This document shows, piece by piece, positions 15,569 through 23,434 of a stretch of DNA of 39,083 bases. The notes under the pieces were generated by a model. It worked only from the letters and a program-made list of their open reading frames with translations. It did no database searches and was not told the DNA's origin. Numbering within the stretch: position 1 is the first letter of the stretch; every line of letters starts with the position of its first letter. Position numbers and translations under genes: made by a program. Origin of the DNA: Sphingobacterium shayense (GTDB lineage: Bacteria; Bacteroidota; Bacteroidia; Sphingobacteriales; Sphingobacteriaceae). Location: NCBI RefSeq assembly GCF_013179575.1, contig NZ_JABMCQ010000019.1, forward strand, positions 1 through 39,083. The letters run 5' to 3'.

Positions 15569-18430
15569 TTAAAATTCAAGAAGGAATTCTGTGAGATTTT
15601 TACTTGTAGGAAGATCTAATTTTTTTCGCAGGCGATAACGGCGAATTTCCACACCACGAGTACTGATATTCAGTAAAGATGCAATCTCTTTGCTTGACAT
15701 ATTTAAGCGCAGGTAAGCACAAAGTTTGAGATCGTTTGGTACCAGACCTGGATATTCAGCTTTTAATTTCTTGAAGAAATTCTCGTGTGCTTCATTAAAA
15801 CTCTTTTCAAAAATGTCCCAATCACGATCATCATTATGTGCCTCTTCAATAAGTTTGTTAACCTTACGCAATTGGTCTGAGCTGAGTTTGTTACCGGAGG
15901 AATCATTTAGGTTAGTGAGTTCCTGATGTAGTGTGTTTAACATTTCGTTCTTGTAAACGATATTTAGCGCAGAATTAGCCAGTTCTCGGTTTTTGTTAAT
16001 AAGCTCCTGTTCAAGTTGGATATTTTTAAGAGATATTAATTTTTTTTCATTTGCTGCTGCTTCATTTGCGAGACGTTCTTCTTGTTCAGCTAATAATTTA
16101 GCTTTCAATTTTTGCTGCTGTATGTGAAGTCTCCGTTCGTAATGTTTATTTGCAAAATACACGAGCATGATGACGATTAGAATATAGATGATCGCCATTG
16201 GCCACCTGAGGTACCAGGGCGCTTGTATATAGAAAGTTATCGCAGTCACTTCCGACAATGTTCCGTCTACATCCATTGCTCGCACGTTAAAGGTATAAGT
16301 ACCGTAGGAAAGATTGGTGAATTCCTTGACAGAAGTTTCCTCCCATACGGACCAACCCTGATTAGCTCCATCCAATTGATACTGGTAACGAACGGGTGTG
16401 GACGAATACCAAGGCGAGGAGTAAGCTATGCGTATGTTGTTTTGCTTGTTAGGAAAATCAAAATCTTCATAAACCGGTGTTACTTCAGTTGTCGTATTCC
16501 AAATATTAGTAATAATGGGCGGAGGAAGGGATTTATTGGTCGTGCTTTGTTCAAAGTAAAGAGCAAAGCCGTTATCAAGAGCGATTAGCGACAGTGCATT
16601 ATTTACGTTTAGGATATGCTCGTAATCATTCATAAGCTTACCTTTCAAAGTATTCCAAGATGAGGAATCTATTTTAAGTTTTCCATTATCTGAAATTTGA
16701 ATTTTGGCGATGTGCGATTTTTTGATAAACCAGTAGGCGTGATTTTTTATAGGTATAATCTTATTGGCATTAGCGAAACTAGCAAGTTGGTCGTTTAGTT
16801 CATCATAACGTTTAAATGAACGTAAGATGTTGTCAAATATATAAAAACCTGAATCAGAAGCAAATACTATGTTTTCTTCGAGGTTATACATACCGTGTAG
16901 CTTGGTGCCCGCCGGAAGGCCGGCAGTAATGCTTGTAAAGTCGGTCTCAGTTTTTCTGATAGTGTCTAGTTTAAAGTTGAATACATTTTGATGGTTACCC
17001 AACCAAAACTCTTGGTTGTCTTTCTGAATGATGTGACGAATAGGAGTTTTATGTTCGCCATACTGTTTGACGAGTGCAACAGATGGAGTGGTTCGCATGA
17101 GCCCAACGCCGGTGTAGTTTGCTTGTAGCCAATAGCTACTACCTTTGATATGTTGGAATGCCCATGCTCCTGTAATTGTCGATAGTAAGATCAACTTGCC
17201 GTTTTCCAGCATATACGTCCCATTGTTGTGGCCACAGATGAGTTTTCCACCCACATTTTCCAACGCCCAGACCTGCCCTTCTGAGTTCGGAACAAAAGTG
17301 AAATTTAGAGCGTTATATTGGCTAGGGCCATGCCAATCACTAACGTACAACCCCTGGTTTGTACCTAGATAGATTTTGTCGTTAAGGATATGTGAGGTGT
17401 AAACAGTACCCAGACTCCCAGTAATGTCTGTATAGTAATAAAGTGGGCTATTTATATCAATCCGGTCAATCCCATTGTCCAATCCTGCCCAAAGGTTGTT
17501 TTGTTTGTCGACGGACAAACTTAATACCGTGTTATTTTGTAACCCGTTGTTTTTATTTATATGTTGGACGATATCTCCTTTTTGATTAAGTATAATTACC
17601 CCATTTTGTATGGTTCCAAAAGCGTATTGATCTCCATATAGTTTTACTCCGTTGTTCAGCTGGTATCTTTTTAAGAAATCGTCGGCTTGTGTTTCCCATG
17701 TAGCGATTGTACCATCGGGTCTCAATTTAAACAGACCATCTTTACTGGTGCCGATAAGAATGTCGTCATTTAAGAACGGAATCATACACAAAATATTCAT
17801 ACCGTGTAGCTTATCGGCATCTCTTACCCGTATTAGCTTTCCATTTATGAGTTGGTGTAATCCTGAGGGAATCTGCTCAAAATATAATTTGTCTTTGATC
17901 TTGAAACTAAATAGAAAGGGCTCTCCGTCAGCAGTTATTGTTGTTATTTTATTGTCTTGATAAAGGTAACTTTTGGAGAACGTATGAAAATACACTTTAT
18001 CACCGTCGATTACGATGCGCCAAATTTCGTCATTTTTTAGATTTTGTTGATCTCGAACCAACGGAGTTAAACTGGTGTAAATCATTTTCCCGTAGCTGCC
18101 AGGAGTCCAGAACCCAAATTCACCTGAACCTCCGACAAGGATTCTTCCCGTATCATCGATGTTGACGCTCCGAAGTGTTGCATTGTTTTGCATTGGATAA
18201 AGTTTCCAATGTTGACCATCAAAGGCAAGCAATCCTTCGGTGTTTGCAGCATATATTATTCCTTTGTTATCAACGGCCATGCTCCAGTTTTGATTGCCAG
18301 CCTGGTAGTTAGATTTGCTATATTGCTGTACAAAAGGAGTGCCGACTCGAGGAATATTTTGTCCCCGGGTAATGGCCGCGCTGGCCAAGATCAGACTGTA
18401 GATTATGAGCGAACGGACTAAATATAACAT
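15569..18430 (-). CDS. SusR-like membrane sensor/regulator: beta-propeller, Y_Y_Y domain, TM, LuxR-type HTH
   Basis: A TTG codon at 18451 would extend the frame, but ATG 18430 gives a better signal peptide (MLYLVRSLIIYSLILASAA), so I use it: 953 residues. A periplasmic propeller follows, with Reg_prop-like blades such as NNLWAGLDNGIDRI. A Y_Y_Y (triple-tyrosine) domain lies at about 664-735, a transmembrane helix at about 742-764, a charged coiled coil at about 768-850, and a C-terminal LuxR/GerE-type helix-turn-helix at about 889-953 (SSKEIASLLNISTRGVEIRRYRLRKKL). There is no histidine kinase domain. It should sense a periplasmic saccharide and bind DNA while membrane-bound, like SusR of Bacteroides. 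It lies directly upstream of susCD-2 on the same strand and is its probable activator. The sugar recognised is inferred from neighbours only. Confidence 0.92.
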   Translation of the reverse strand: MLYLVRSLIIYSLILASAAITRGQNIPRVGTPFVQQYSKSNYQAGNQNWSMAVDNKGIIYAANTEGLLAFDGQHWKLYPMQNNATLRSVNIDDTGRILVGGSGEFGFWTPGSYGKMIYTSLTPLVRDQQNLKNDEIWRIVIDGDKVYFHTFSKSYLYQDNKITTITADGEPFLFSFKIKDKLYFEQIPSGLHQLINGKLIRVRDADKLHGMNILCMIPFLNDDILIGTSKDGLFKLRPDGTIATWETQADDFLKRYQLNNGVKLYGDQYAFGTIQNGVIILNQKGDIVQHINKNNGLQNNTVLSLSVDKQNNLWAGLDNGIDRIDINSPLYYYTDITGSLGTVYTSHILNDKIYLGTNQGLYVSDWHGPSQYNALNFTFVPNSEGQVWALENVGGKLICGHNNGTYMLENGKLILLSTITGAWAFQHIKGSSYWLQANYTGVGLMRTTPSVALVKQYGEHKTPIRHIIQKDNQEFWLGNHQNVFNFKLDTIRKTETDFTSITAGLPAGTKLHGMYNLEENIVFASDSGFYIFDNILRSFKRYDELNDQLASFANANKIIPIKNHAYWFIKKSHIAKIQISDNGKLKIDSSSWNTLKGKLMNDYEHILNVNNALSLIALDNGFALYFEQSTTNKSLPPPIITNIWNTTTEVTPVYEDFDFPNKQNNIRIAYSSPWYSSTPVRYQYQLDGANQGWSVWEETSVKEFTNLSYGTYTFNVRAMDVDGTLSEVTAITFYIQAPWYLRWPMAIIYILIVIMLVYFANKHYERRLHIQQQKLKAKLLAEQEERLANEAAANEKKLISLKNIQLEQELINKNRELANSALNIVYKNEMLNTLHQELTNLNDSSGNKLSSDQLRKVNKLIEEAHNDDRDWDIFEKSFNEAHENFFKKLKAEYPGLVPNDLKLCAYLRLNMSSKEIASLLNISTRGVEIRRYRLRKKLDLPTSKNLTEFLLEF

Positions 18431-18440
18431 ATTGGAGAAC

Positions 18441-18448
18441 CAAATATA
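18441..18448 (-). promoter_or_regulatory. Putative -7 element of the SusR-like gene
   Basis: The minus strand reads TATATTTG, only 10 bp before ATG 18430. No -33 box is evident. If active, transcription would start about 4 nt before the ATG. Confidence 0.3.
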
Positions 18449-18547
18449 CAAAAGGTTCCTCTGATTATTGTATAGATGAGGGTTCGTTTGGTTAGAGTGC
18501 GCTAAGGGGATCGCCTCGCGAGAAGAAACTATCGTCCGTAGGGTTGC

Positions 18548-18739
18548 TTATTTAGCGGATTTCTTCAAGAGTTCTATTTCCTCATCAATAATGTGAGGAT
18601 AGTCGATCAAGGCTTCCTTGATGTGACGGATACCGTATTCTAACGACATAAGTTGAGCGATCGTCACTGCGTGCGAACGAACGTGTTTTAAAAACGGGGC
18701 TTTAGGCTTGCTTTTTTTACTAAATGAATTTGTTTTCAT
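18548..18739 (-). CDS. Small basic protein of unknown function (63 aa)
   Basis: This short frame encodes a 63-residue protein with a Lys-rich N-terminus (FSKKSKPKAPFLKH), no signal peptide or membrane segment, and an amphipathic, mainly helical C-terminal half (YGIRHIKEALIDYPHIIDEEIELLKK). I do not recognise a family. Support for a real gene: it has an ATG start, it does not lie opposite any other gene, and it has a perfect TACCTTTG promoter element 5 bp upstream. It stands alone between the regulator and the end of the haem operon. If the promoter is used, its mRNA would begin at or within a few bases of the ATG. Confidence 0.55.
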   Translation of the reverse strand: MKTNSFSKKSKPKAPFLKHVRSHAVTIAQLMSLEYGIRHIKEALIDYPHIIDEEIELLKKSAK

Positions 18740-18743
18740 AATG

Positions 18744-18751
18744 CAAAGGTA
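18744..18751 (-). promoter_or_regulatory. -7 promoter element of the 63-aa gene
   Basis: The minus strand reads TACCTTTG, a perfect TAnnTTTG element. Only 4 bases separate it from the ATG at 18739, so the predicted start site falls at the start codon. No clear -33 TTTG was seen. Confidence 0.5.
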
Positions 18752-18867
18752 TGAAAGTATCGATAGTTAAGACCGCATTATTTTATAATTGATGTTTTTT
18801 AAATTTCAATAATAGATTCGTGCAACGCCTGTGAGGTAATTTTAGATGGTGTCTGGGGTATCCTATA

Positions 18868-19698
18868 TTACTTTTGCTTCGAATCGTCTATAATTAGCGT
18901 GTAGTCTGCTTGCTGGATGTCGAAATCCTGAGAGGTTAATACAGTGTTTATTGTCAAAACCCGCTCCCGAGCCTCTTCGGGGAGAAAACTAGGGATTCCT
19001 TGCCAATTCTTACTGTGATAAGACCCGTTTAAATGTATGATGATGTTGTCATTGGTTTTGTGTTTAGTTAAAAAATGAGCCATAGTCGCGTCCTTTAAAG
19101 CTTGAGAATACACTAAGTTGGTACTTTTGTGTCCTTCACCCATACTTTTCATCTCTCGATAAATAGAAATGCTGGTGTCTATATTCATCGGTAACGGGGG
19201 AAGGAATTGCTTTGCGTAGCTTGATAGTTCAGAGAGTACCTCGAGACCATTATGGTATACGCTACTGGCGTATCGACGGGGTACATTGCTAGCTATTAAT
19301 GGAATTTCGTTCTCTCGTGCGAATTCCACCAATGGCTTGTAATCGGCAAAGTAGTTTTTCCAAACACGAGCCTCCGTCTGAAAGCTATTTTGATTAATCT
19401 GACCTGAAAAATATTCATCAATGATAGGCTGTACATCGGCTTCGAACATCTCCATGGCGAGGATAATACGTCCAGAGTATTTCAGTTTTAATATTTTAAG
19501 TAGTTCTAATTCAGCAATGTGGGCTTGCGGTTGGTCGTGCAGCTCACCAAAAAAAACATAGGAATGCTGTTCACAAGCGACACTGATAGAGTCCCAAGAG
19601 ATTTGCTGCCCACTGCGGTTTAGAATTTGGTAGGGTTGCTGGGCGATCACCCGCGCTAAGCCGGTGATCATTAACAACCCGAGTACTAACTGTTTCAT
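18868..19698 (-). CDS. ChaN-like haem-binding protein (PF04187, Tiki/ChaN superfamily)
   Basis: The start is ATG 19698, which overlaps the hemS stop in an ATGA (translational coupling); an upstream in-frame ATG at 19734 would spoil the signal peptide. The 276-residue protein opens MKQLVLGLLMITGLARVIAQ, a signal peptide with no lipobox, then shows the family motif GELHD at 51-55 followed by a His at 60, and EMFEADVQPIIDEY about 40 residues on. Campylobacter ChaN binds paired haems; Tiki relatives use the GEx(H) motif in metal-dependent hydrolysis. As last gene of the haem operon it may hold or shuttle haem in the periplasm, or help free iron from it. Role is inferred. Confidence 0.88.
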   Translation of the reverse strand: MKQLVLGLLMITGLARVIAQQPYQILNRSGQQISWDSISVACEQHSYVFFGELHDQPQAHIAELELLKILKLKYSGRIILAMEMFEADVQPIIDEYFSGQINQNSFQTEARVWKNYFADYKPLVEFARENEIPLIASNVPRRYASSVYHNGLEVLSELSSYAKQFLPPLPMNIDTSISIYREMKSMGEGHKSTNLVYSQALKDATMAHFLTKHKTNDNIIIHLNGSYHSKNWQGIPSFLPEEARERVLTINTVLTSQDFDIQQADYTLIIDDSKQK

Positions 19699-20723
19699 CG
19701 GTTTAGTTTTAAATTTGAAACTAATGCTCTCCAATCTTCCCGTTCCGGTATATTTGGTTTTCTTTTTCCGAAAAACTGTACGATTAGAATTCCGTCTTTG
19801 TCAAATGCTTCAACGCTATGTACCAGACCAAGCTCTGTAGGTTTTTTTACGACCCAAAGAGAGTCTATCTGAGAATCGTTTAGATGAAGGTTAAATGTTT
19901 CGTCCAATATATTTATCCAAGGACCCGTGCGTAATATTTTTTCAGCTTTACCAGTGTGAATCTGGATCAGGCTAGGGTTTCCAACAAACACCATAAAGTC
20001 GATACCTGTAGAAGATGCAGCGTTTAAAACTTCCTGAGTGAGCAGGTTGGAAATTTTTTCTGCGTAGCCCTGTGGTGCTAGACGTAAAGATTGTAGGCGT
20101 GTTAAATTATATTTTTTAAGAAGACCCGAGAAGTCATGTGTGTCCTTCAGATCGCGCCATTCCTGTTGGAATGCCTTTATATCTACTTCGTTGTCAGAGA
20201 TCTCCGCTTGTTTTGGACGTGGTCCTTGCTCTACGGCAGGGAAATCTTGTTTTTCAGTAGTGAATTCATCCAGAATTGTTTGGTAGGCAACGTGATCGCT
20301 GTTTTCCGTTAAATACACTTTCAGTGCTGCTACGCCATATTTATCAAAAAACTGAATGCTTTTACGTTGGTTTTCATCGACTGCGAAGGCAAACCCCCAG
20401 TCTTTCAAAAACAAACGGAGATCAATATCTGGGTTGACAACAAGGCCTACCTGTCCGTGAAACCCGGGTTTTGTGAATTTGCCTTTTCGTTCGTGTACAG
20501 CGTAATCGTTTCTAGTAAGGGACATGATTGGTCCTAGCGAAGGTAATTTTTTTAAAATCTCCCGAAATTCGGGGGCTAGCATTTTCGTGTTTTCTCCAGT
20601 AGCTACAAGTTCAGCTTCGGAAACGCCAAGCGATTTGGCCGCATCACGAATTCTAACTTTGGGATTTTCTGTTTTAAAATTTTGGTATTTCTCTCTAAGA
20701 GACAGGTTGTTTATTATTTCCAT
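19695..20723 (-). CDS. hemS: Haem-degrading/haem-carrier protein HemS (HmuS, ChuS family)
   Basis: The protein has 342 residues, as in Yersinia HemS (about 345), with two homologous halves (about 1-165 and 180-342) joined by a linker. It has no signal peptide, so it is cytoplasmic. The segment WRDLKDTHDF places a His at residue 196, the position of the haem ligand in Yersinia HemS. The family takes haem from the inner-membrane importer and stores or cleaves it to release iron. It starts 15 bp after hmuV and its stop overlaps the ChaN-like start. This is not the CobN-like protein called HmuS in Porphyromonas. Confidence 0.93.
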   Translation of the reverse strand: MEIINNLSLREKYQNFKTENPKVRIRDAAKSLGVSEAELVATGENTKMLAPEFREILKKLPSLGPIMSLTRNDYAVHERKGKFTKPGFHGQVGLVVNPDIDLRLFLKDWGFAFAVDENQRKSIQFFDKYGVAALKVYLTENSDHVAYQTILDEFTTEKQDFPAVEQGPRPKQAEISDNEVDIKAFQQEWRDLKDTHDFSGLLKKYNLTRLQSLRLAPQGYAEKISNLLTQEVLNAASSTGIDFMVFVGNPSLIQIHTGKAEKILRTGPWINILDETFNLHLNDSQIDSLWVVKKPTELGLVHSVEAFDKDGILIVQFFGKRKPNIPEREDWRALVSNLKLNR

Positions 20724-20737
20724 TTTTATATGTTTTT

Positions 20738-21514
20738 CTAATGAGAAATTGGTACAATGATGGGGTATCCGATCTTTTGATCTGTTATTTTTCGAACTTT
20801 TGTGTGGTAGGTATTGAAGATAAGCTCCTCATTGAGGATCTGCTTCGGAGCTCCAATTCCCATTACTTGCCCATTTTTTAAAACGAGGATACGATCCGCA
20901 TATTGCGCCGCCAGATTGATGTCGTGAAGAATACTTATGATAGTCATCCCTTGTCGCGTTAGTGACTGAGCCTTTTCTAAAATGATCTGTTGATATTGCA
21001 GATCTAATCCGGTAATCGGTTCATCCATGAGTAAGATGCCCTTTGGGTTTTGATATATTTGAGCGAGTGTCCGCGCGAGTTGGACGCGTTGTTGCTCACC
21101 GCCGGAAAGCTGATGAATAAATCGATCCTTGTAATTTAGCATCCCCATTTCGCGAAGGGCCTCATTTGTAATCTCAATATCCACTGGTGCGGGGTTGGAT
21201 TTAAAATGAGGATAGCGTCCCATCAATGCAATTTCAAAGACTGTCAAATTTACATTGAGGTGGTTGGATTGCGGTAAAACGGCTCGAAAAGTAGACAACT
21301 CGCGATGAGTTAATGCATTGATACGCCGATTGTGTATGGTGATATGTCCGGAATCGGGAACCAACTGTTTGCTTATTAGTTTCAATAATGTGGACTTCCC
21401 CGCTCCGTTGGGGCCGATGATGGCGAGTATCTGGGAACGCTCAGCAGTAAAACTGACATCCTTAATAAGTGACCGCCTAGCAATGCTATAGTTTATATCC
21501 TGTGCGTGTATCAT
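20738..21514 (-). CDS. hmuV: Haem ABC transporter ATP-binding protein HmuV
   Basis: The 258-residue cytoplasmic ATPase has all ABC motifs: Walker A GPNGAGKST (34-42), Q-loop near PQSNH (81-85), signature LSGGE (136-140), Walker B LLMDEP (161-166) and the H-loop in LHDINLAAQYAD near 197. It matches the FecE/HmuV branch. It powers haem import by HmuU. Its ATG overlaps the hmuU stop as ATGA, which implies coupled translation. Confidence 0.95.
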   Translation of the reverse strand: MIHAQDINYSIARRSLIKDVSFTAERSQILAIIGPNGAGKSTLLKLISKQLVPDSGHITIHNRRINALTHRELSTFRAVLPQSNHLNVNLTVFEIALMGRYPHFKSNPAPVDIEITNEALREMGMLNYKDRFIHQLSGGEQQRVQLARTLAQIYQNPKGILLMDEPITGLDLQYQQIILEKAQSLTRQGMTIISILHDINLAAQYADRILVLKNGQVMGIGAPKQILNEELIFNTYHTKVRKITDQKIGYPIIVPISH

Positions 21515-22563
21515 ATTATTTTCCTTTCGCCTTTGTGATTGAGAATGATAACGATAAACATTGGTACCCCCATAAATGCAGTTAATACCCCAAGCGGTAG
21601 TTCGGCTGGTATTACAATAATACGTGCTACTAAATCAGCGAGTACCAAAAGTCCAGCTCCGAGCAGACCTGACGCAGGAAGTAAGAATTTGTGATCGGCG
21701 GAAACTGTGATTCGAAGAAGATGAGGAACGAGTAACGCCAGAAAGCCTATCACTCCAGCCATGGCTACCGAGGCACCCACTCCTAGCGCCGCTAGAATGA
21801 TAACAATCTTGTTTACCCGGCGAATATTAATTCCCAAATGTTCCGCTTGGGACTCTCCAAGGGCGAGGGCATTAAGTGCTTTTCCGAGAGGGAGGAGCCC
21901 CAGGGTGGTAGTCAGCGAAAAAGGTACGAGTACGAGCACCGTTTTCCAGTTAGCGCCGCCTAAACTACCTAAAGACCAAAATGTTATATTTCGTAACTGT
22001 TCATCTGTTGCTACGTATGTAAGCAGTCCTGTAAAAGCTATCGCTAATGCATTAATTGCTATTCCTAGAAGTAATAATGAAGAGATATCGACCTTTCCGT
22101 TTTTTACAGCAAAGCGATACAGAAGCCAAGTAGTCAAAAATGCTCCTGTGAAAGAGGCTATCGACAGTGCATAATATCCAAAAAGCAATGTTAAGGAATG
22201 AAATATTGTACCGCCAAGTACAATAAACATTACGGCAAACAAGGATGCTCCCGCTGACACACCTATTAATCCAGGTTCTGCCAAAGGATTTCGGAACATC
22301 CCCTGTACCGCACAGCCAGCCATACTTAGGGTTGCGCCAATCAGTGCTCCTAGAATAACCCGCGGGGCTCTAATAGCAGTTAAAACCGCTTTCTGTTGCT
22401 CTGGAAGCTCACCTAAGTCTATGTCGAACAGCTGCGTTACGAGTATGCTTAGTAGGTTTTTTATCGGAATTTCAATGGCGCCTACACATATGGACAATAT
22501 GCAGGAAATCAAAAGGAAAACCAATAATACTGAAACAATTAGTCCTTTGTTCTTTAATATCAT
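21511..22563 (-). CDS. hmuU: Haem ABC transporter permease HmuU (FecCD family)
   Basis: The 350-residue protein is very hydrophobic with about nine to ten membrane helices and the FecCD landmarks RAPRVILGALIGATLSMAGCAVQGMFRNPLAEPGLIGVSAGA (residues about 67-108) and GVIGFLALLVPHLLR near the C-terminal third. It forms the inner-membrane channel for haem delivered by HmuT. Start and stop codons overlap those of neighbours: TAATG with hmuT and ATGA with hmuV. Confidence 0.95.
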   Translation of the reverse strand: MILKNKGLIVSVLLVFLLISCILSICVGAIEIPIKNLLSILVTQLFDIDLGELPEQQKAVLTAIRAPRVILGALIGATLSMAGCAVQGMFRNPLAEPGLIGVSAGASLFAVMFIVLGGTIFHSLTLLFGYYALSIASFTGAFLTTWLLYRFAVKNGKVDISSLLLLGIAINALAIAFTGLLTYVATDEQLRNITFWSLGSLGGANWKTVLVLVPFSLTTTLGLLPLGKALNALALGESQAEHLGINIRRVNKIVIILAALGVGASVAMAGVIGFLALLVPHLLRITVSADHKFLLPASGLLGAGLLVLADLVARIIVIPAELPLGVLTAFMGVPMFIVIILNHKGERKII

Positions 22564-23432
22564 TAATTAATTTTCGAGTGTAGTTCTTCAATTGCTTGTG
22601 GTAACCTAGGGCTAAATCCCGAAAGGAGCTGTCCGTCCATTGCAATGATACGTCTGTTCTTTCCGGCATTCGTTTCCGTCACCCCTTGTACTTGCAAAAG
22701 CCCCTGTTCCTCGCCTAGGCTGCTAAGACCAGAAGAGAAAAATAAGAGAACATCAGGATTGTATGCAACTAGGGCCTCAGGAGTTAGTGGTTTATATTCA
22801 TCAAAATCCTTAGCGGCATTTTCCGCTCCTGCGAGTTCGATGACCTTATCTACTTGTGTACCTTTACCACCGACCATCATTGTTCCCGCGCCCCGGGCAT
22901 AAATGAACAGCACTCTTGGTTTCTTCGTTGTTTTATCGAACGCTTGAACTGCCAACATCTGTTTGTTGAATTCTTTAAGGATCGAATCTCCTTTTACCGT
23001 CTGGTGAAGCGTGTCAGCAATATTACGAATAAGATTTTTGGCGCCGTCGACAGTATATTCTTGATCGAAAAGTATCAGGCGTACGCCGGCCTGCTTAAAT
23101 TGTTCTACGGTTTCCTGATTGACATCTTGTTTTGTTCCAACGATTAAGTTAGGTCTTAAAGCAAGCACGCCTTCTACTGGTATTTTTTTACTGTGTCCAA
23201 CTTTAGGTTTTTTTTCAAGTTCTGAGGGATAGTTTGATGCCACGTCTGTACCAACAATCTGCTCCTGTAATCCCAGTGCACTTACGATTTCGGAGACAGT
23301 TCCGTTTAACGAAACGATTCGTAAGGAATCATTGCCATCATATTCCACTTTATTTTGATCTGCTTTATTTTGGCAGGAAATAAGGAGACAAGCAGTGCAT
23401 AGACCCCAAAAAATTTTATTGATAGATGCCAT
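22563..23432 (-). CDS. hmuT: Haem-binding periplasmic lipoprotein HmuT
   Basis: The 289-residue protein is a class III (PF01497) substrate-binding protein with a lipobox ending at Cys20 (LLISC), so it is tethered in the periplasm rather than free. RIVSLNGTVSEIVSALG and VEGVLALRPNLIVGT are typical family segments. In ShuT/PhuT/HmuT the haem-ligating Tyr lies in a VGY...AEG motif; here the same motif reads VGHSKKIPVEG, giving His80 instead. It overlaps hmuU by 1 bp and follows the HmuY-like gene by 2 bp. The position in a haem operon makes haem much more likely than a siderophore or cobalamin. Confidence 0.92.
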   Translation of the reverse strand: MASINKIFWGLCTACLLISCQNKADQNKVEYDGNDSLRIVSLNGTVSEIVSALGLQEQIVGTDVASNYPSELEKKPKVGHSKKIPVEGVLALRPNLIVGTKQDVNQETVEQFKQAGVRLILFDQEYTVDGAKNLIRNIADTLHQTVKGDSILKEFNKQMLAVQAFDKTTKKPRVLFIYARGAGTMMVGGKGTQVDKVIELAGAENAAKDFDEYKPLTPEALVAYNPDVLLFFSSGLSSLGEEQGLLQVQGVTETNAGKNRRIIAMDGQLLSGFSPRLPQAIEELHSKIN

Positions 23433-23434
23433 AA

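Noticed and set aside
16223..16588. Plus-strand 121-residue open frame
   Set aside because: Antisense to the conserved Y_Y_Y domain of the SusR-like gene; no promoter or family match.
19698..19734. Upstream start of the ChaN-like gene
   Set aside because: It would overlap hemS by 40 bp and put charged residues ahead of the signal peptide; the ATGA overlap fits ATG 19698.
21761..22174. Plus-strand 137-residue open frame inside hmuU
   Set aside because: Antisense to conserved membrane helices; Ser/Arg-rich, as expected of a shadow frame.
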